Below, piece by piece: positions 10,222-20,014 of a DNA stretch of 64,000 nt. The position numbers and the translations under genes are program-made. Location of the stretch: the NCBI GenBank assembly GCA_039821555.1, contig JBCBNX010000001.1, positions 174,576 to 238,575 of the forward strand, given 5' to 3'. This stretch comes from Bacteroidota bacterium (GTDB taxonomy: Bacteria > Bacteroidota > Rhodothermia > Rhodothermales > Rubricoccaceae). Every line of letters starts with the position of its first letter. Positions within the stretch are counted from its first letter, which is position 1. A model generated the notes under the pieces. The model had not been told where the DNA came from. It did not search any database and worked only from the letters and a program-made list of their open reading frames with translations.

Positions 10222-10276
10222 AGCCGGCAGTCGCAACGAGTGTCCCCGAAAGGACGACCCTGGGCGACTGCCGGCT
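10222..10276 (-). terminator. Branched terminator after icd
   Basis: A perfect 13-bp inverted repeat, AGCCGGCAGTCGC at 222-234 against 264-276, encloses a 29-nt loop. That loop holds a small inner hairpin (GTCC/GGAC). Read in the icd direction, the stem is followed within a few bases by CTTTTT. It lies 30 bp past the icd stop codon. The loop is unusually long for an intrinsic terminator. Confidence 0.65.
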
Positions 10277-10305
10277 GTGTGTCGACAGCGAACAGGTAGC
10301 GCCGG

Positions 10306-11562
<1,257 letters not shown>

Positions 11563-11594
11563 CGGCAGGGAAGGATCGGACGTAGGTCAGGGAG

Positions 11595-13379
11595 TCAAGA
11601 CGGAACGGCGCCCGCAGGTTCGGCGAGCGGTGCTCGGCGAAGGCGGTGCTGCGCGGTGTAGGGGAGCGGCTGCACGAGGTCGCCTTCCGCAAGGTGCGCC
11701 TGCGCGGCCTGCCAAAACTCCGGGGTGAAGAGGTCGGCGTGCTCAGCCAAAAAAGTACGGCGCAGGGGGTCGACTAACCCGAGTCCGTAGATCAACTCTT
11801 CGGGAAAGACATCATGCTCGCCTACGGAATACCATGGTTCTGAGGCCATTTCCTGTTCCAGCGTACGCGGCACCGGCTTCTTGCGGAAGTTAACGGTGCC
11901 CATGAGCTGCAACTCGTCATAGTCGTAGAAGACGACGCGGCCGTGGCGGGTGACGCCAAAGTTCTTGAGCAGGAGATCGCCGGGAAAGATGCCCGTTTTT
12001 GCAAGGTCTTTGATGCACCACCCGTAGTCGACCACCGCCATCTCGGCGTCCGCCACGCGCAGGCCACTGTCGGTCTCGTCGAGCGCGCGACGAACGTAGA
12101 GGTCGAGTGGCGTCACGCGGCGCTCGGTGTAGGCGAGCCCGATCCGAACGCGATCGCCGTCCACGGAAACGATGTGTCCTGCCTCGACGAGCAACTCGTC
12201 GAGCAGCACTGGATCAAAGTGGGCGCGGTCAAACTCCAGGTGCTCGAAGGCCTGCGCGTCCACAAGCCGCCCGGCACGCTCGCGGCGGAAGACGAGGGCG
12301 TACGCATCCTTCACGCCCTGATGGGTGACCGTCTTCGGCGGGTCGAACCGGTCCTTGATGAGCTTAAAGACGTAGTCGTAGCTCGGCATCGTGAAGACGG
12401 TCATCACCATGCCGCGCTGGCCTGGTGCCCGCACGAAGCGGTCGTTGGGGTCTGAGCGCTCGGCCTGGGCGAGGTGCCGCAGCAGGTCACGATAGAGCTC
12501 CGTCTTGCCGTGTTTGTTGAACCCGAGCGCGATGTAGAGCTCGGCGACGCGCTTGCGCGGCAGCAGGCTTTTCAGGAACCGGACGAGGTCGTATGGCCGG
12601 TCGGCGACCACGAGGAAGTACGACCGCGTGAACGAGAAGAGGATCGACACGGCGTCCTCGGTGAGCAGGAACGCGTCCACGCCGATCTCGCCGTCTTCGT
12701 TTGCTAGTGCGATAGCGACGGGCGAGGTGTACGCCCCGCAGTAGATCCGCCCGACGAGGTAGGCGCGGCGGTCGCGGAAGAACACCGACTCGATGAGCTC
12801 CAAGCGGTCCACGTGCCCCACGGCCTCCTGTTGGCGAAGGTGCGCCTTGACCCGTGTGGCGAGGGTTTCCGCGTCAGAACGGAGGTCTCGATACGGGAGG
12901 TCGAAGGGGTAGGCTTTGAGGATCGAGGCAAACAGCTGCGGCACGGTGCCGACGCCTTCGAACACGCGCACGACGGGCCGCGGCGGCGGCGTCTTGATGC
13001 CGCTTGCCACGAACTCGATCTCCTCGTCTACGCCGACCGTGTCGAAGATGCGGCGGGTGATCGAGTTGAAGAAAGTCTCGCCGAGTTCCCAGTCGTCGCG
13101 CAGGCTGTTGCGTTGGGCGTAGGCCCCGTGCATATTGGCCCAGAGGTAGTGGTTCTCGATATCCCCGCCGAGCGTGTTGCGGAGGTCGTATTCGACGGCG
13201 GCGACGGTGCGTTTGTAGAGGTCGAGGCGCTCGGTGGCGTCCTTGCCCATACCGGCCCAGTCTTGCGTCTCGAAGCGGGTGCGGGCTCGGCGTGTCAGGA
13301 CGCGGTAGCGACGGCGGTAGCTCTCGAAGCCGCGAAAGACGACCTCGGCGCTACGGTCGGCGAGAGCAGGGATAGGCAT
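11595..13379 (-). CDS. aceK: Isocitrate dehydrogenase kinase/phosphatase
   Basis: A 594-residue bifunctional enzyme that switches Icd off by phosphorylation and on again by dephosphorylation, controlling flux between the TCA cycle and the glyoxylate shunt. The length and blocks match AceK throughout: ARTRFETQDW near the N-terminus, LGFNKHGKTELYRDLL in the middle, the APGQRGMVMTVFTMPSYDYV nucleotide-binding region, then GWCIKDLAKTGIFPGDLLLK and FGVTRHGRVVFYDYDE with the catalytic Asp residues. The start is an ATG. In enterobacteria aceK follows aceBA; here it is paired with its substrate gene, and no isocitrate lyase or malate synthase gene is in the window. Confidence 0.95.
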   Translation of the reverse strand: MPIPALADRSAEVVFRGFESYRRRYRVLTRRARTRFETQDWAGMGKDATERLDLYKRTVAAVEYDLRNTLGGDIENHYLWANMHGAYAQRNSLRDDWELGETFFNSITRRIFDTVGVDEEIEFVASGIKTPPPRPVVRVFEGVGTVPQLFASILKAYPFDLPYRDLRSDAETLATRVKAHLRQQEAVGHVDRLELIESVFFRDRRAYLVGRIYCGAYTSPVAIALANEDGEIGVDAFLLTEDAVSILFSFTRSYFLVVADRPYDLVRFLKSLLPRKRVAELYIALGFNKHGKTELYRDLLRHLAQAERSDPNDRFVRAPGQRGMVMTVFTMPSYDYVFKLIKDRFDPPKTVTHQGVKDAYALVFRRERAGRLVDAQAFEHLEFDRAHFDPVLLDELLVEAGHIVSVDGDRVRIGLAYTERRVTPLDLYVRRALDETDSGLRVADAEMAVVDYGWCIKDLAKTGIFPGDLLLKNFGVTRHGRVVFYDYDELQLMGTVNFRKKPVPRTLEQEMASEPWYSVGEHDVFPEELIYGLGLVDPLRRTFLAEHADLFTPEFWQAAQAHLAEGDLVQPLPYTAQHRLRRAPLAEPAGAVPS

Positions 13380-13465
13380 GGGATCCGGCGGTAGAAACTC
13401 CGGGAAGGTACGCGGGTGTGCCAGTCGGCTCTGTCTTGCTCGCTGACAATCTGGGCGTTCGCGTT

Positions 13466-14290
13466 ATGAAAAAAACGGTACTCGTCACCGGGGCATCGTC
13501 GGGTATCGGCCTGGCTACCGCGCAGCGTCTTGCCCGAGACGGCTGGCAGGTATTCGGCACGAGCCGAACCGCCGCGTTCGGCGAGGTGCGGGACGGGCTC
13601 ATGATGCTACCCATGAACGTCGACGAGGAGGCGTCCGTCAACGATGGCATTGCTTGGGTGCTGGAGCAGGGACCACGCCTCGACGCTGTCGTGAGCAACG
13701 CTGGCTGGTCGCTCGTCGGGCCGCTCGAAGAGACCACAGACGGCGAGCTGCAAGCCCAACTCAACACACACCTGCTCGGGCCGCACCGCCTCGTCCGCGC
13801 TGTCCTCCCTGCGATGCGGGCGCAGAACGCGGTGGGCGGGAAGCGTGCGCATCTCGTCTTCGTCGGCTCGATTGCCGGGCGGATCGGGTTGCCCTTCCAG
13901 GGGGCCTACTCGGCCAGCAAGTTTGCCCTGGCAGGCTGGGCTCAGTCCCTACGCCTCGAACTCGTCGCCTTCGACATCCGGGTTACGCTCGTCGAACCGG
14001 GCGACGTGCGAACGGGCTTTAGTAGTGCACGTCGGTTCACCCCGGCTCACAGCGACGACTCCCACTACCGCGAGGCCCTCACTCGTGCCCTCAATGTCAC
14101 ACTCGAAGGGGAGCGTACAGGCCCGCCGCCTTCCGTCGTTGCCGACGCCATAGCAGATGTACTTGCGACGTCATCGCCGCCGCCGCGACAGACGGTAGGT
14201 TGCCTCGCCGACCGGGTCAGCGCGTGGGCCGCAGACTTGCTCCCCGACCGACTTGCGGAGGCGCTCAAGCGCAAGTTCTTCGATGTGTGA
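13466..14290 (+). CDS. Short-chain dehydrogenase/reductase
   Basis: A 274-residue Rossmann-fold oxidoreductase. The ATG at 13466 directly precedes KKTVLVTGASSGIGLATA, the NAD(P)-binding TGxxxGxG motif near residue 10. NAGW and the catalytic set Ser (GSIAG) ... YSASK are present. The C-terminal part (TRALNVTLEGER ... ADVLATSSPPPR) resembles classical SDRs of uncertain substrate. It is divergent from aceK and convergent with the glycosyltransferase gene. No neighbour suggests a substrate. Confidence 0.88.
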   Translation: MKKTVLVTGASSGIGLATAQRLARDGWQVFGTSRTAAFGEVRDGLMMLPMNVDEEASVNDGIAWVLEQGPRLDAVVSNAGWSLVGPLEETTDGELQAQLNTHLLGPHRLVRAVLPAMRAQNAVGGKRAHLVFVGSIAGRIGLPFQGAYSASKFALAGWAQSLRLELVAFDIRVTLVEPGDVRTGFSSARRFTPAHSDDSHYREALTRALNVTLEGERTGPPPSVVADAIADVLATSSPPPRQTVGCLADRVSAWAADLLPDRLAEALKRKFFDV

Positions 14291-14347
14291 TAGGGAATAG
14301 ACAGCGTGTGCTGGGAACGTCCATCGCATGCCACCAGGCACGCATCG

Positions 14348-15118
14348 TCACAGCTTGCCCACGAGTTGCCGCAGGCGCAGCTCCCACACCTTCCAGGCGG
14401 CCTCGCGGACGATGGCTTTGCTCATCTTGCTCTGGCCTTCCGTGCGCTCTGTGAACACGATAGGCACCTCGGCAATCTTGAAGCCCTGCCTCCACGCGCG
14501 GTAGGTGAGCTCGATCTGGAATGAGTAGCCGTTCGACTTGACCCGGTCGAGGTCAATCGCTTCAAGCACGCGGCGGTGGAAGCACTTAAAGCCCGCCGTC
14601 ACGTCGAGGACGGGGAGGCCGGTGATCGCCCGCGTGTAGACGCCCGCGCCGTAGCTGAGCACGAGGCGCGAGAGCGGCCAGTTCATGATGCGAACGCCGC
14701 CGACGTAGCGGCTCCCGATGGCGACGTCAGCGCCGTCTTGAATAGCGGCAACGAGCTTCGGGAGGTCGTCCGGGTTGTGCGAGAAGTCGGCGTCCATCTC
14801 GCAGACGTGGTCGTAGCCGTGGGCGAGCGCGTAGCGAAAGCCGCGCACGTAGGCGGTGCCGAGCCCCAGCTTGCCCGTCCGTTCGACGAGATGCACGCGT
14901 CCAGGGTACGCCGCTTGCACGCGCCTGACGAGCGCCGCCGTCCCGTCTGGAGAGCCGTCGTCTACTACTAGAACGTCAAACGTCACGGGGCGGACGAGAG
15001 CCAGGCCAAAGTCGGCCACAGCCTTCGGCTTGAGTTCGCAGACGAACGTGAGCAGACGCTCGATGTTGTCCGCCTCGTTGTAGGTCGGGACCACGACTAG
15101 TGAACGCTCGCCCTTCAC
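14348..15118 (-). CDS. Polyprenol monophosphomannose synthase-like glycosyltransferase (GT2)
   Basis: About 256 residues of a GT-A fold family 2 enzyme, closest in pattern to dolichol/polyprenol-phosphate mannose synthases. Visible motifs are VVVPTYNEADNIERLL, DVLVVDDGSPDGT, CEMDADFSHNPDDLP (the metal-binding DxD) and IGSRYVGGV. The C-terminus TEGQSKMSKAIVREA is also typical. Such enzymes charge a lipid carrier with a sugar for later membrane glycosylation. The start is uncertain: I use a GTG at 15118 that places the conserved strand at the N-terminus. A GTG at 15166 would add 16 residues of Pro/Ala-rich sequence. Confidence 0.85.
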   Translation of the reverse strand: MKGERSLVVVPTYNEADNIERLLTFVCELKPKAVADFGLALVRPVTFDVLVVDDGSPDGTAALVRRVQAAYPGRVHLVERTGKLGLGTAYVRGFRYALAHGYDHVCEMDADFSHNPDDLPKLVAAIQDGADVAIGSRYVGGVRIMNWPLSRLVLSYGAGVYTRAITGLPVLDVTAGFKCFHRRVLEAIDLDRVKSNGYSFQIELTYRAWRQGFKIAEVPIVFTERTEGQSKMSKAIVREAAWKVWELRLRQLVGKL

Positions 15119-15450
15119 GTCAGGCGGGGTAGGCGATGCGGTGGGAACGGGCACAGGAGCAGACACAGCGCGTTGCGCGCAAGCAGGGCAAGAGCGAGCG
15201 AACTCCCAAAATAGGAAGTGAGTTACTTGGAGGCCTGGGCGCAGCCTGTGAAAACGTTCCCAGAAGCGGCTCGCCCTCGCAACAGGCCCTCGCCACCGTC
15301 TGGCGTACGGACATGAACGAAAGGGGCCGCCGCCGCCTCGTATATTTAGACTTCGCCCATAGCGAACATCTCGGACACGATTGCGTGAGTGTTCGACGGC
15401 GTCCGATGGCGCCACCCTTGTACCGGTTATCACCTAGCGCCGCTCCCTCA
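15119..15450. other. Divergent intergenic region before pdhA
   Basis: About 330 bp between the GT2 start and pdhA. It is less GC-rich in the middle. CGTATATTTAG near 15338 is close to a TAnnTTTG-type -7 box but ends in A and lacks a clear -33 element. A pdh operon promoter is expected here; no operator palindrome or riboswitch is evident. Longer reading frames that cross this region lack conserved sequence. Confidence 0.4.
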
Positions 15451-16791
15451 ATGGCAGAGAAGAAGACGACCTCCACGGCAAAAAAGGCCACGGCGAGCAA
15501 GACCGCGGCGAGCAAGGCCACGGCGAGCAAGACCGCGGCCAAAAAGACCACGGCGAGCAAGACCACGGCCAAAAAGACCACGGCCAAGAAGACGACGCGC
15601 AAGCCAGCTCCTCGTAAAGCGCCCGCCAAACGGACCACTGCGCGGAAGGCCGCTGCCGAGAATCCGGTTCCCGGTGCCGTCGGCGGCGACGGGGCGCCGA
15701 GCCCCATCGAAGGACAGAGCCTCAACCTGGGGCATGCCGAAGCTATCAATGCGCCCGGAGATGCCGACTTCCGCTTCTACACGGAGGTCGACGCTTACAC
15801 GCACGAAGAGCTGGGTCTCGACGTCGAGACGCTGCTTGACATGTACCGCAACATGCTGATGCAGCGCCGCTTCGAGGAGCGCGCAGCGCAGATGTACGGG
15901 CGGCAGAAGATCTCAGGCTTCCTCCACCTCTACATCGGCCAGGAAGCCGTCTCCACCGGCTCCGTCTGGGCCACGCGTCCTGACGACCCGATCATCACAG
16001 CCTACCGCGATCACGGCCTCGGCCTTGCGCGCGGTATGAGCGCCAACGCCTGCATGGCCGAACTCTTCGGTAAGGTCGACGGCTCGTCGCGCGGCAAGGG
16101 CGGCTCGATGCACTTCTTCGACGTCTCAAAGCACTTCTACGGCGGCCACGGCATCGTCGGCGGGCAGATCCCCGTCGGCGTCGGCCTCGCGTTTGCGTGC
16201 AAGTACAAGGAGACGGGCGGCGTCAGCCTGACCTACTTCGGCGACGGCGCGATCAACCAGGGCAGCTTCCACGAAGCCGCCAACCTCGCGGCCCTCTACG
16301 AACTCCCGGCGCTTCTCATCTGCGAAAACAACCAGTACGCGATGGGCACCTCTGTCGAGCGCTCGCGCGGCAGCGTTGACCTCTACAAGCAGGGCTACCC
16401 CTACGACATGGCGGGCGTACTCATCAACGGCATGGATGTCTTCACTGTCTACAAGGCCATGAAGGACATCACCGACGAGGCACGCGAAGGCAAGCCCTTC
16501 ATGGTCGACATGCGGACCTACCGCTACCGCGGCCACTCCATGTCGGACCCGCAGAAGTATCGTACGAAGGAGGAGATGGAGGCGAAGAAGGACGAGGACC
16601 CGATCGTCCGCCTCAAGGCCTACATGCTGGAGCACAAGCTCGCCGAGAACGACGCCCTCGACACCATCGACGACGAGGTGAAGCAGGTTGTGCTCGGTGC
16701 GGTCGAGTTCGCCGAGAACAGCCCGTACCCGCCCGTCGAGACGATGTACGAGGACGTGTACGTCCAGGACGACTACCCGTTTATTTCCTAG
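15451..16791 (+). CDS. pdhA: Pyruvate dehydrogenase E1 alpha with histone-H1-like N-terminal tail
   Basis: A 446-residue protein. Residues about 95-446 are a normal thiamine-diphosphate E1 alpha subunit: QMYGRQKISGFLHLYIGQEA, YRDHGLGLARGM, and GDGAINQGSFHEAANLA ... ENNQYAMGT (the GDG...NN thiamine-diphosphate/Mg motif). It decarboxylates pyruvate with PdhB and loads acetyl groups on PdhC. Residues 1-69 are unlike ordinary E1: a run of AKK, ASK, TAKK and TTARK repeats containing almost only Lys, Ala, Thr, Ser and Arg, like bacterial histone-H1-like proteins. The ATG at 15451 opens this tail; the next in-frame ATG (15841) would cut into the core. First gene of the operon. Confidence 0.93.
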   Translation: MAEKKTTSTAKKATASKTAASKATASKTAAKKTTASKTTAKKTTAKKTTRKPAPRKAPAKRTTARKAAAENPVPGAVGGDGAPSPIEGQSLNLGHAEAINAPGDADFRFYTEVDAYTHEELGLDVETLLDMYRNMLMQRRFEERAAQMYGRQKISGFLHLYIGQEAVSTGSVWATRPDDPIITAYRDHGLGLARGMSANACMAELFGKVDGSSRGKGGSMHFFDVSKHFYGGHGIVGGQIPVGVGLAFACKYKETGGVSLTYFGDGAINQGSFHEAANLAALYELPALLICENNQYAMGTSVERSRGSVDLYKQGYPYDMAGVLINGMDVFTVYKAMKDITDEAREGKPFMVDMRTYRYRGHSMSDPQKYRTKEEMEAKKDEDPIVRLKAYMLEHKLAENDALDTIDDEVKQVVLGAVEFAENSPYPPVETMYEDVYVQDDYPFIS

Positions 16792-16794
16792 CGG

Positions 16795-16880
16795 AAGTCG
16801 CAGGTCTGAGGTCGCAGGTCGTAGATCGTTGCTGCTTCCAGCCTCATAGACTTGCGACCTTCGACCTTTGACCTACGACT
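16795..16880. repeat. Heptamer-built hairpin between pdhA and pdhB
   Basis: The left arm is made of 7-bp units AAGTCGC, AGGTCTG, AGGTCGC, AGGTCGT, AGATCGT (795-829). Read on the opposite strand, the right arm gives AGGTCAA, AGGTCGA, AGGTCGC, AAGTCTA. The element begins 3 bp after the pdhA stop and ends 12 bp before the pdhB ATG. It folds as an imperfect hairpin. Unit length and sequence differ from the octamer elements, but the architecture and placement are the same. Confidence 0.8.
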
Positions 16881-16892
16881 AATAAAGCAGAC

Positions 16893-17876
16893 ATGGCTGA
16901 ACTTCAATTCCGCGAGGCACTCCGGGCGGCGATGACCGAGGAGATGGAGCGCGACGAAAACGTCTTCCTCATGGGCGAGGAGGTCGCCGAGTACAACGGC
17001 GCGTACAAGGTGTCGCAGGGCATGCTCGACCAGTTCGGGCCCAAGCGCATCATCGACACGCCGATCTCGGAAAACGGCTTCTCCGGCCTCGGCATCGGCG
17101 CGGCCATGATGGGTCTGCGGCCGATCATCGAGTTCATGACCTGGAACTTTGCCTTCGTGGCGTTCGACCAGATCGTCTCGAACGCGGCCAAGATGCGCTA
17201 CATGTCAGGTGGCCAACTCAAGGTGCCGATTGTCTTCCGCGGCGGCAACGGCGCGGCCGGTCAGCTTGCGGCGACGCACTCCAACTCGACTGAGCCGTTC
17301 TACGCCAACGTGCCGGGTCTCAAGATCGTCGCGCCGTCAAACCCCGACGATGCCAAGGGCCTACTCAAGTCGGCCATCCGCGACGACGACCCCGTGCTGT
17401 TCATGGAGTCTGAGCTGATGTTCGGCATGAAGGGCGAGGTGTCGGACGCCGTCGACTATACGATCCCCATCGGCGAGGCACGCATCGCCCGCGAAGGCGA
17501 CGACCTGACCATCGTGGCGCACTCCAAGTCGTACTGGCTCGCGATGGAAGCGGCCGAGGAGCTTAGCAAGCAGGGCTACGAGGCGACGGTCATCGATCCG
17601 CGCACGATTCGCCCGTTCCCGTTTGACGCCGTCATCGACTCGGTCAAGAAAACCAACCGGCTTGTGATCGTCGATGAAAGCCAGCCCTTCGGCGGCATCG
17701 CCTCGGAGGTTGGGTTCCAGATCCAGCAGCGCGCCTTCGACTACCTCGATGCGCCCGTTCAGCGCGTCACTGCCAAGGACGTGCCCGCACCCTACGCCAA
17801 GAACCTCATCGAAGCCTGGATGCCGTCGGTGGACGACACCATCGCTGCGGCCAAGCGCGCGCTGTATGTGAACTGA
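16893..17876 (+). CDS. pdhB: Pyruvate dehydrogenase E1 beta subunit
   Basis: A 327-residue protein starting MAELQFREALRAAMTEEMER, the usual beginning of E1 beta. It carries EYNGAYKVSQGM, DTPISENGFSGLGIGAAMMG, and the C-terminal transketolase-like domain with RTIRPFPFD and ESQPFGGIASEV. It forms the alpha2beta2 E1 with PdhA and contributes half of the thiamine-diphosphate site. It is separated from pdhA by 101 bp that consist almost wholly of the heptamer hairpin. No Shine-Dalgarno site is seen; an A-rich AATAAAG precedes the ATG, as is common in Bacteroidota. Confidence 0.96.
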   Translation: MAELQFREALRAAMTEEMERDENVFLMGEEVAEYNGAYKVSQGMLDQFGPKRIIDTPISENGFSGLGIGAAMMGLRPIIEFMTWNFAFVAFDQIVSNAAKMRYMSGGQLKVPIVFRGGNGAAGQLAATHSNSTEPFYANVPGLKIVAPSNPDDAKGLLKSAIRDDDPVLFMESELMFGMKGEVSDAVDYTIPIGEARIAREGDDLTIVAHSKSYWLAMEAAEELSKQGYEATVIDPRTIRPFPFDAVIDSVKKTNRLVIVDESQPFGGIASEVGFQIQQRAFDYLDAPVQRVTAKDVPAPYAKNLIEAWMPSVDDTIAAAKRALYVN

Positions 17877-17989
17877 GAAGTAGGAAGTAGTGAAGTAGGA
17901 AGTACGTCGCACTCTCGCACCTCCAAGCTTGCATCCCTTCTCGTTTCGACCTCCAATTTCTCACTTCTAACTTCACACTTCTGACTTCC
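17877..17989. repeat. Heptamer-built hairpin between pdhB and pdhC
   Basis: The left arm has GAAGTAG, GAAGTAG, T, GAAGTAG, GAAGTAC (877-905). The right arm, read on the opposite strand, has GAAGTCA, GAAGTGT, GAAGTTA, GAAGTGA, GAAATTG, GAGGTCG. The element starts immediately after the pdhB TGA and ends one base before the pdhC ATG, so it is the whole intergenic region. It is the second such element in this operon, with a different heptamer. Confidence 0.8.
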
Positions 17990-17990
17990 C

Positions 17991-19337
17991 ATGGCTATTG
18001 CCGTAGAAATGCCCAAAATGAGCGACACGATGGAGGAGGGCGTCCTCGTCGCTTGGCTCGCTGAAGAAGGCGATAGCGTCTCCGCCGGCGACGTGATCGC
18101 GCAAGTCGAGACCGATAAAGCCACCATGGACCTAGAGGTCTACGACGACGGCGTGCTGCTCAAGAAGGTGGTCGATGAGGGCTCAGGCGTGCCGATTGGC
18201 GGTCTGATTGCTGTGCTGGGCAAGGAGGGCGAGAGCGCTGACGACGTGCTTGCGAAGTACGGTGGCTCCGGCGACGGCGCGGCGACCGAAGCGGCGCCTG
18301 AGCCCGCGGCGACTCCTGAGGCTGCACCCGTGAGCGAGGTGGTAGCACCGGGCGGCGACGGCGCACCGACCGCGGCCGACGGCGGTCGCGTAAAGGCCTC
18401 GCCGCTGGCCCGCAAGATGGCGGAGGAAGGCGGTATCGACATCGCGGCGCTCTCGGGCAGCGGGCCGGAAGGCCGCATCGTCAAGAGAGATGTAGAGGCC
18501 GCCATGCGCGGCGACGCGCCTGCAGCGAAGGCAGCGCCCGTCGCCCAGCCGCTGGCGCAGCCCGTCGCTCAGCCGGTGGCGCAGCCCGTCGCCCAGCCGG
18601 TGAGCGCACCTGCGCCCGTTGCGGCACCCGCGCCGACGGCTGGGGCCGAGGATCAGAAGCTCTCGCAGATGCGCAAGACCATCGCGCGCCGTCTCGCCCA
18701 GAGCAAGTTCACTGCGCCGCACTTCTACCTCACCATCGACGTGGACATGGCGGAGGCAATGGCTTTCCGCTCGCGCCTGAACAAGCTCGGCGAAGCACAG
18801 GGCAAGGCGAAGGTGTCGTTCAACGACCTCGTCACGAAGGCCTGTGCGCTCGCGCTGCGCCAGCATCCGGCCATGAACGCGTCCTACCTCGAAGACGAGG
18901 GCGTGATGCGCTACCACAGGGAGGTCCACGTCGCCATCGCGGTCGCCATCGACGAAGGCCTGCTCACGCCCGTCGTGCGTCACGCCGACCGCAAGGGCCT
19001 CTCCGAGATCGCCGCCGACACGCGCGAGCTCGCCGGGAAGGCGCGCGACCGCACGCTTCAACCGCAGGACTGGGAAGGCTCCACCTTCACCACCTCGAAC
19101 CTCGGCATGTTCGGCATCGAGGAGTTCACCGCGATCATCAACCCCCCGAACGCGGCGATCCTCGCCATCGGGGGCATCCGCGACGTGCCCGTCGTTCAGG
19201 ACGGCGAACTCGCCGCTGGCAAGCGCATGAAAGTGACGCTCTCGTGCGACCACCGCGCCATCGACGGGGCCACGGGCGCGCAGTTCCTCAACACCGTCAA
19301 GGGCTACCTCGAACAGCCCATGACGATGCTCCTCTAG
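17991..19337 (+). CDS. pdhC: Pyruvate dehydrogenase E2, dihydrolipoamide acetyltransferase
   Basis: A 448-residue E2 core protein. Order: one lipoyl domain (residues 1-80) with lipoylated Lys43 in ETDKATMDL; an Ala/Pro linker; an E1/E3-binding domain (KASPLARKMAEEGGIDIAAL ... GPEGRIVKRDV, about 131-167); a second linker of QPVAQPV/QPLAQPV repeats; then the catalytic domain with SCDHRAIDG, active His421, near the C-terminus. It passes acetyl groups from lipoyl to CoA. Third gene of the operon; no E3 (lipoamide dehydrogenase) gene follows, so E3 is encoded elsewhere. Confidence 0.96.
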   Translation: MAIAVEMPKMSDTMEEGVLVAWLAEEGDSVSAGDVIAQVETDKATMDLEVYDDGVLLKKVVDEGSGVPIGGLIAVLGKEGESADDVLAKYGGSGDGAATEAAPEPAATPEAAPVSEVVAPGGDGAPTAADGGRVKASPLARKMAEEGGIDIAALSGSGPEGRIVKRDVEAAMRGDAPAAKAAPVAQPLAQPVAQPVAQPVAQPVSAPAPVAAPAPTAGAEDQKLSQMRKTIARRLAQSKFTAPHFYLTIDVDMAEAMAFRSRLNKLGEAQGKAKVSFNDLVTKACALALRQHPAMNASYLEDEGVMRYHREVHVAIAVAIDEGLLTPVVRHADRKGLSEIAADTRELAGKARDRTLQPQDWEGSTFTTSNLGMFGIEEFTAIINPPNAAILAIGGIRDVPVVQDGELAAGKRMKVTLSCDHRAIDGATGAQFLNTVKGYLEQPMTMLL

Positions 19338-19394
19338 TACATCTCCCGCCTGATTCACTTCTCCCTACTCAACCGGGGCACTGCCCCAACCGCC

Positions 19395-19949
19395 ATGCGC
19401 CTCCTAGCTCTCTTTTCTCTCCTGCTGCTCGTTGCAGCACCTTCGTTCGCCCAGGACATGCCCGCGCGCGCCAGTGACGAAGCGCGCGTCAGCCCCAACG
19501 CGATGGTCATGCAGACCATCGGCACGACAGACGTGACCGTCCTCTACGGTCGCCCCAGCGTGAAGGACCGCACGCTCTTCGGCCCCGAAGGCGAAGCGCT
19601 CGAAGCCTATGGCAAAGTCTGGCGTTCCGGGGCCAACGAGGCCACCGTCATCAGAACCTCGGGGCCGCTGATGGTCGAAGGCGAGGAACTGCCAGCGGGC
19701 ACCTACGCGCTCTTCACCATTCCCACGGAAGACTCGTGGACGGTGATCTTCAACAAGACCGCTGACCAATGGGGGGCCTACAACTACGACGACAGCCAGG
19801 ACCAGCTGCGCGTCGAGGTGGCCCCCGCCTCGCTGGACCACGTCGAGCAGTTGACGTACTCGTTCGTGAACGTGGGCGATAGCTCGGCCGACCTGCACCT
19901 GCGCTGGGGCACGGTGGCCGTTCCCGTACAGCTGTCCGTCGCAAACTAG
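19395..19949 (+). CDS. DUF2911 family exported protein
   Basis: A 184-residue protein with a cleavable signal peptide (MRLLALFSLLLLVAAPSFAQ). The mature part matches DUF2911: VTVLYGRPSVKDRTLFG, GKVWRSGANEATVI, LPAGTYALFTIP and WTVIFNK. The family is common in Bacteroidota-type genomes and has no proven function. It follows pdhC by 57 bp on the same strand and is closed by a hairpin terminator, so it may be read through from the pdh operon. Confidence 0.85.
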   Translation: MRLLALFSLLLLVAAPSFAQDMPARASDEARVSPNAMVMQTIGTTDVTVLYGRPSVKDRTLFGPEGEALEAYGKVWRSGANEATVIRTSGPLMVEGEELPAGTYALFTIPTEDSWTVIFNKTADQWGAYNYDDSQDQLRVEVAPASLDHVEQLTYSFVNVGDSSADLHLRWGTVAVPVQLSVAN

Positions 19950-19968
19950 ACGCGCTAGCTTCCTCTTC

Positions 19969-20000
19969 ACGCGCCGTCTGCGGATCGTAGGCGGCGCGTT
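19969..20000 (+). terminator. Hairpin after the DUF2911 gene
   Basis: ACGCGCCG (969-976) pairs perfectly with CGGCGCGT (992-999) across a 15-nt loop. The sequence after it, TCGCGTGTTTA, is only weakly T-rich. It lies 20 bp after the stop codon and 15 bp before the next ATG. Confidence 0.5.
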
Positions 20001-20014
20001 CGCGTGTTTACGCC

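Noticed and set aside
15470..15650. Short direct repeats resembling a CRISPR array
   Set aside because: Repeats are codon-level Lys/Ala/Thr repeats in frame with pdhA, with no spacers and no cas genes.
18520..18610. Tandem repeat in pdhC as a mobile or regulatory repeat
   Set aside because: It encodes the QPVAQPV flexible linker normal for E2 proteins.
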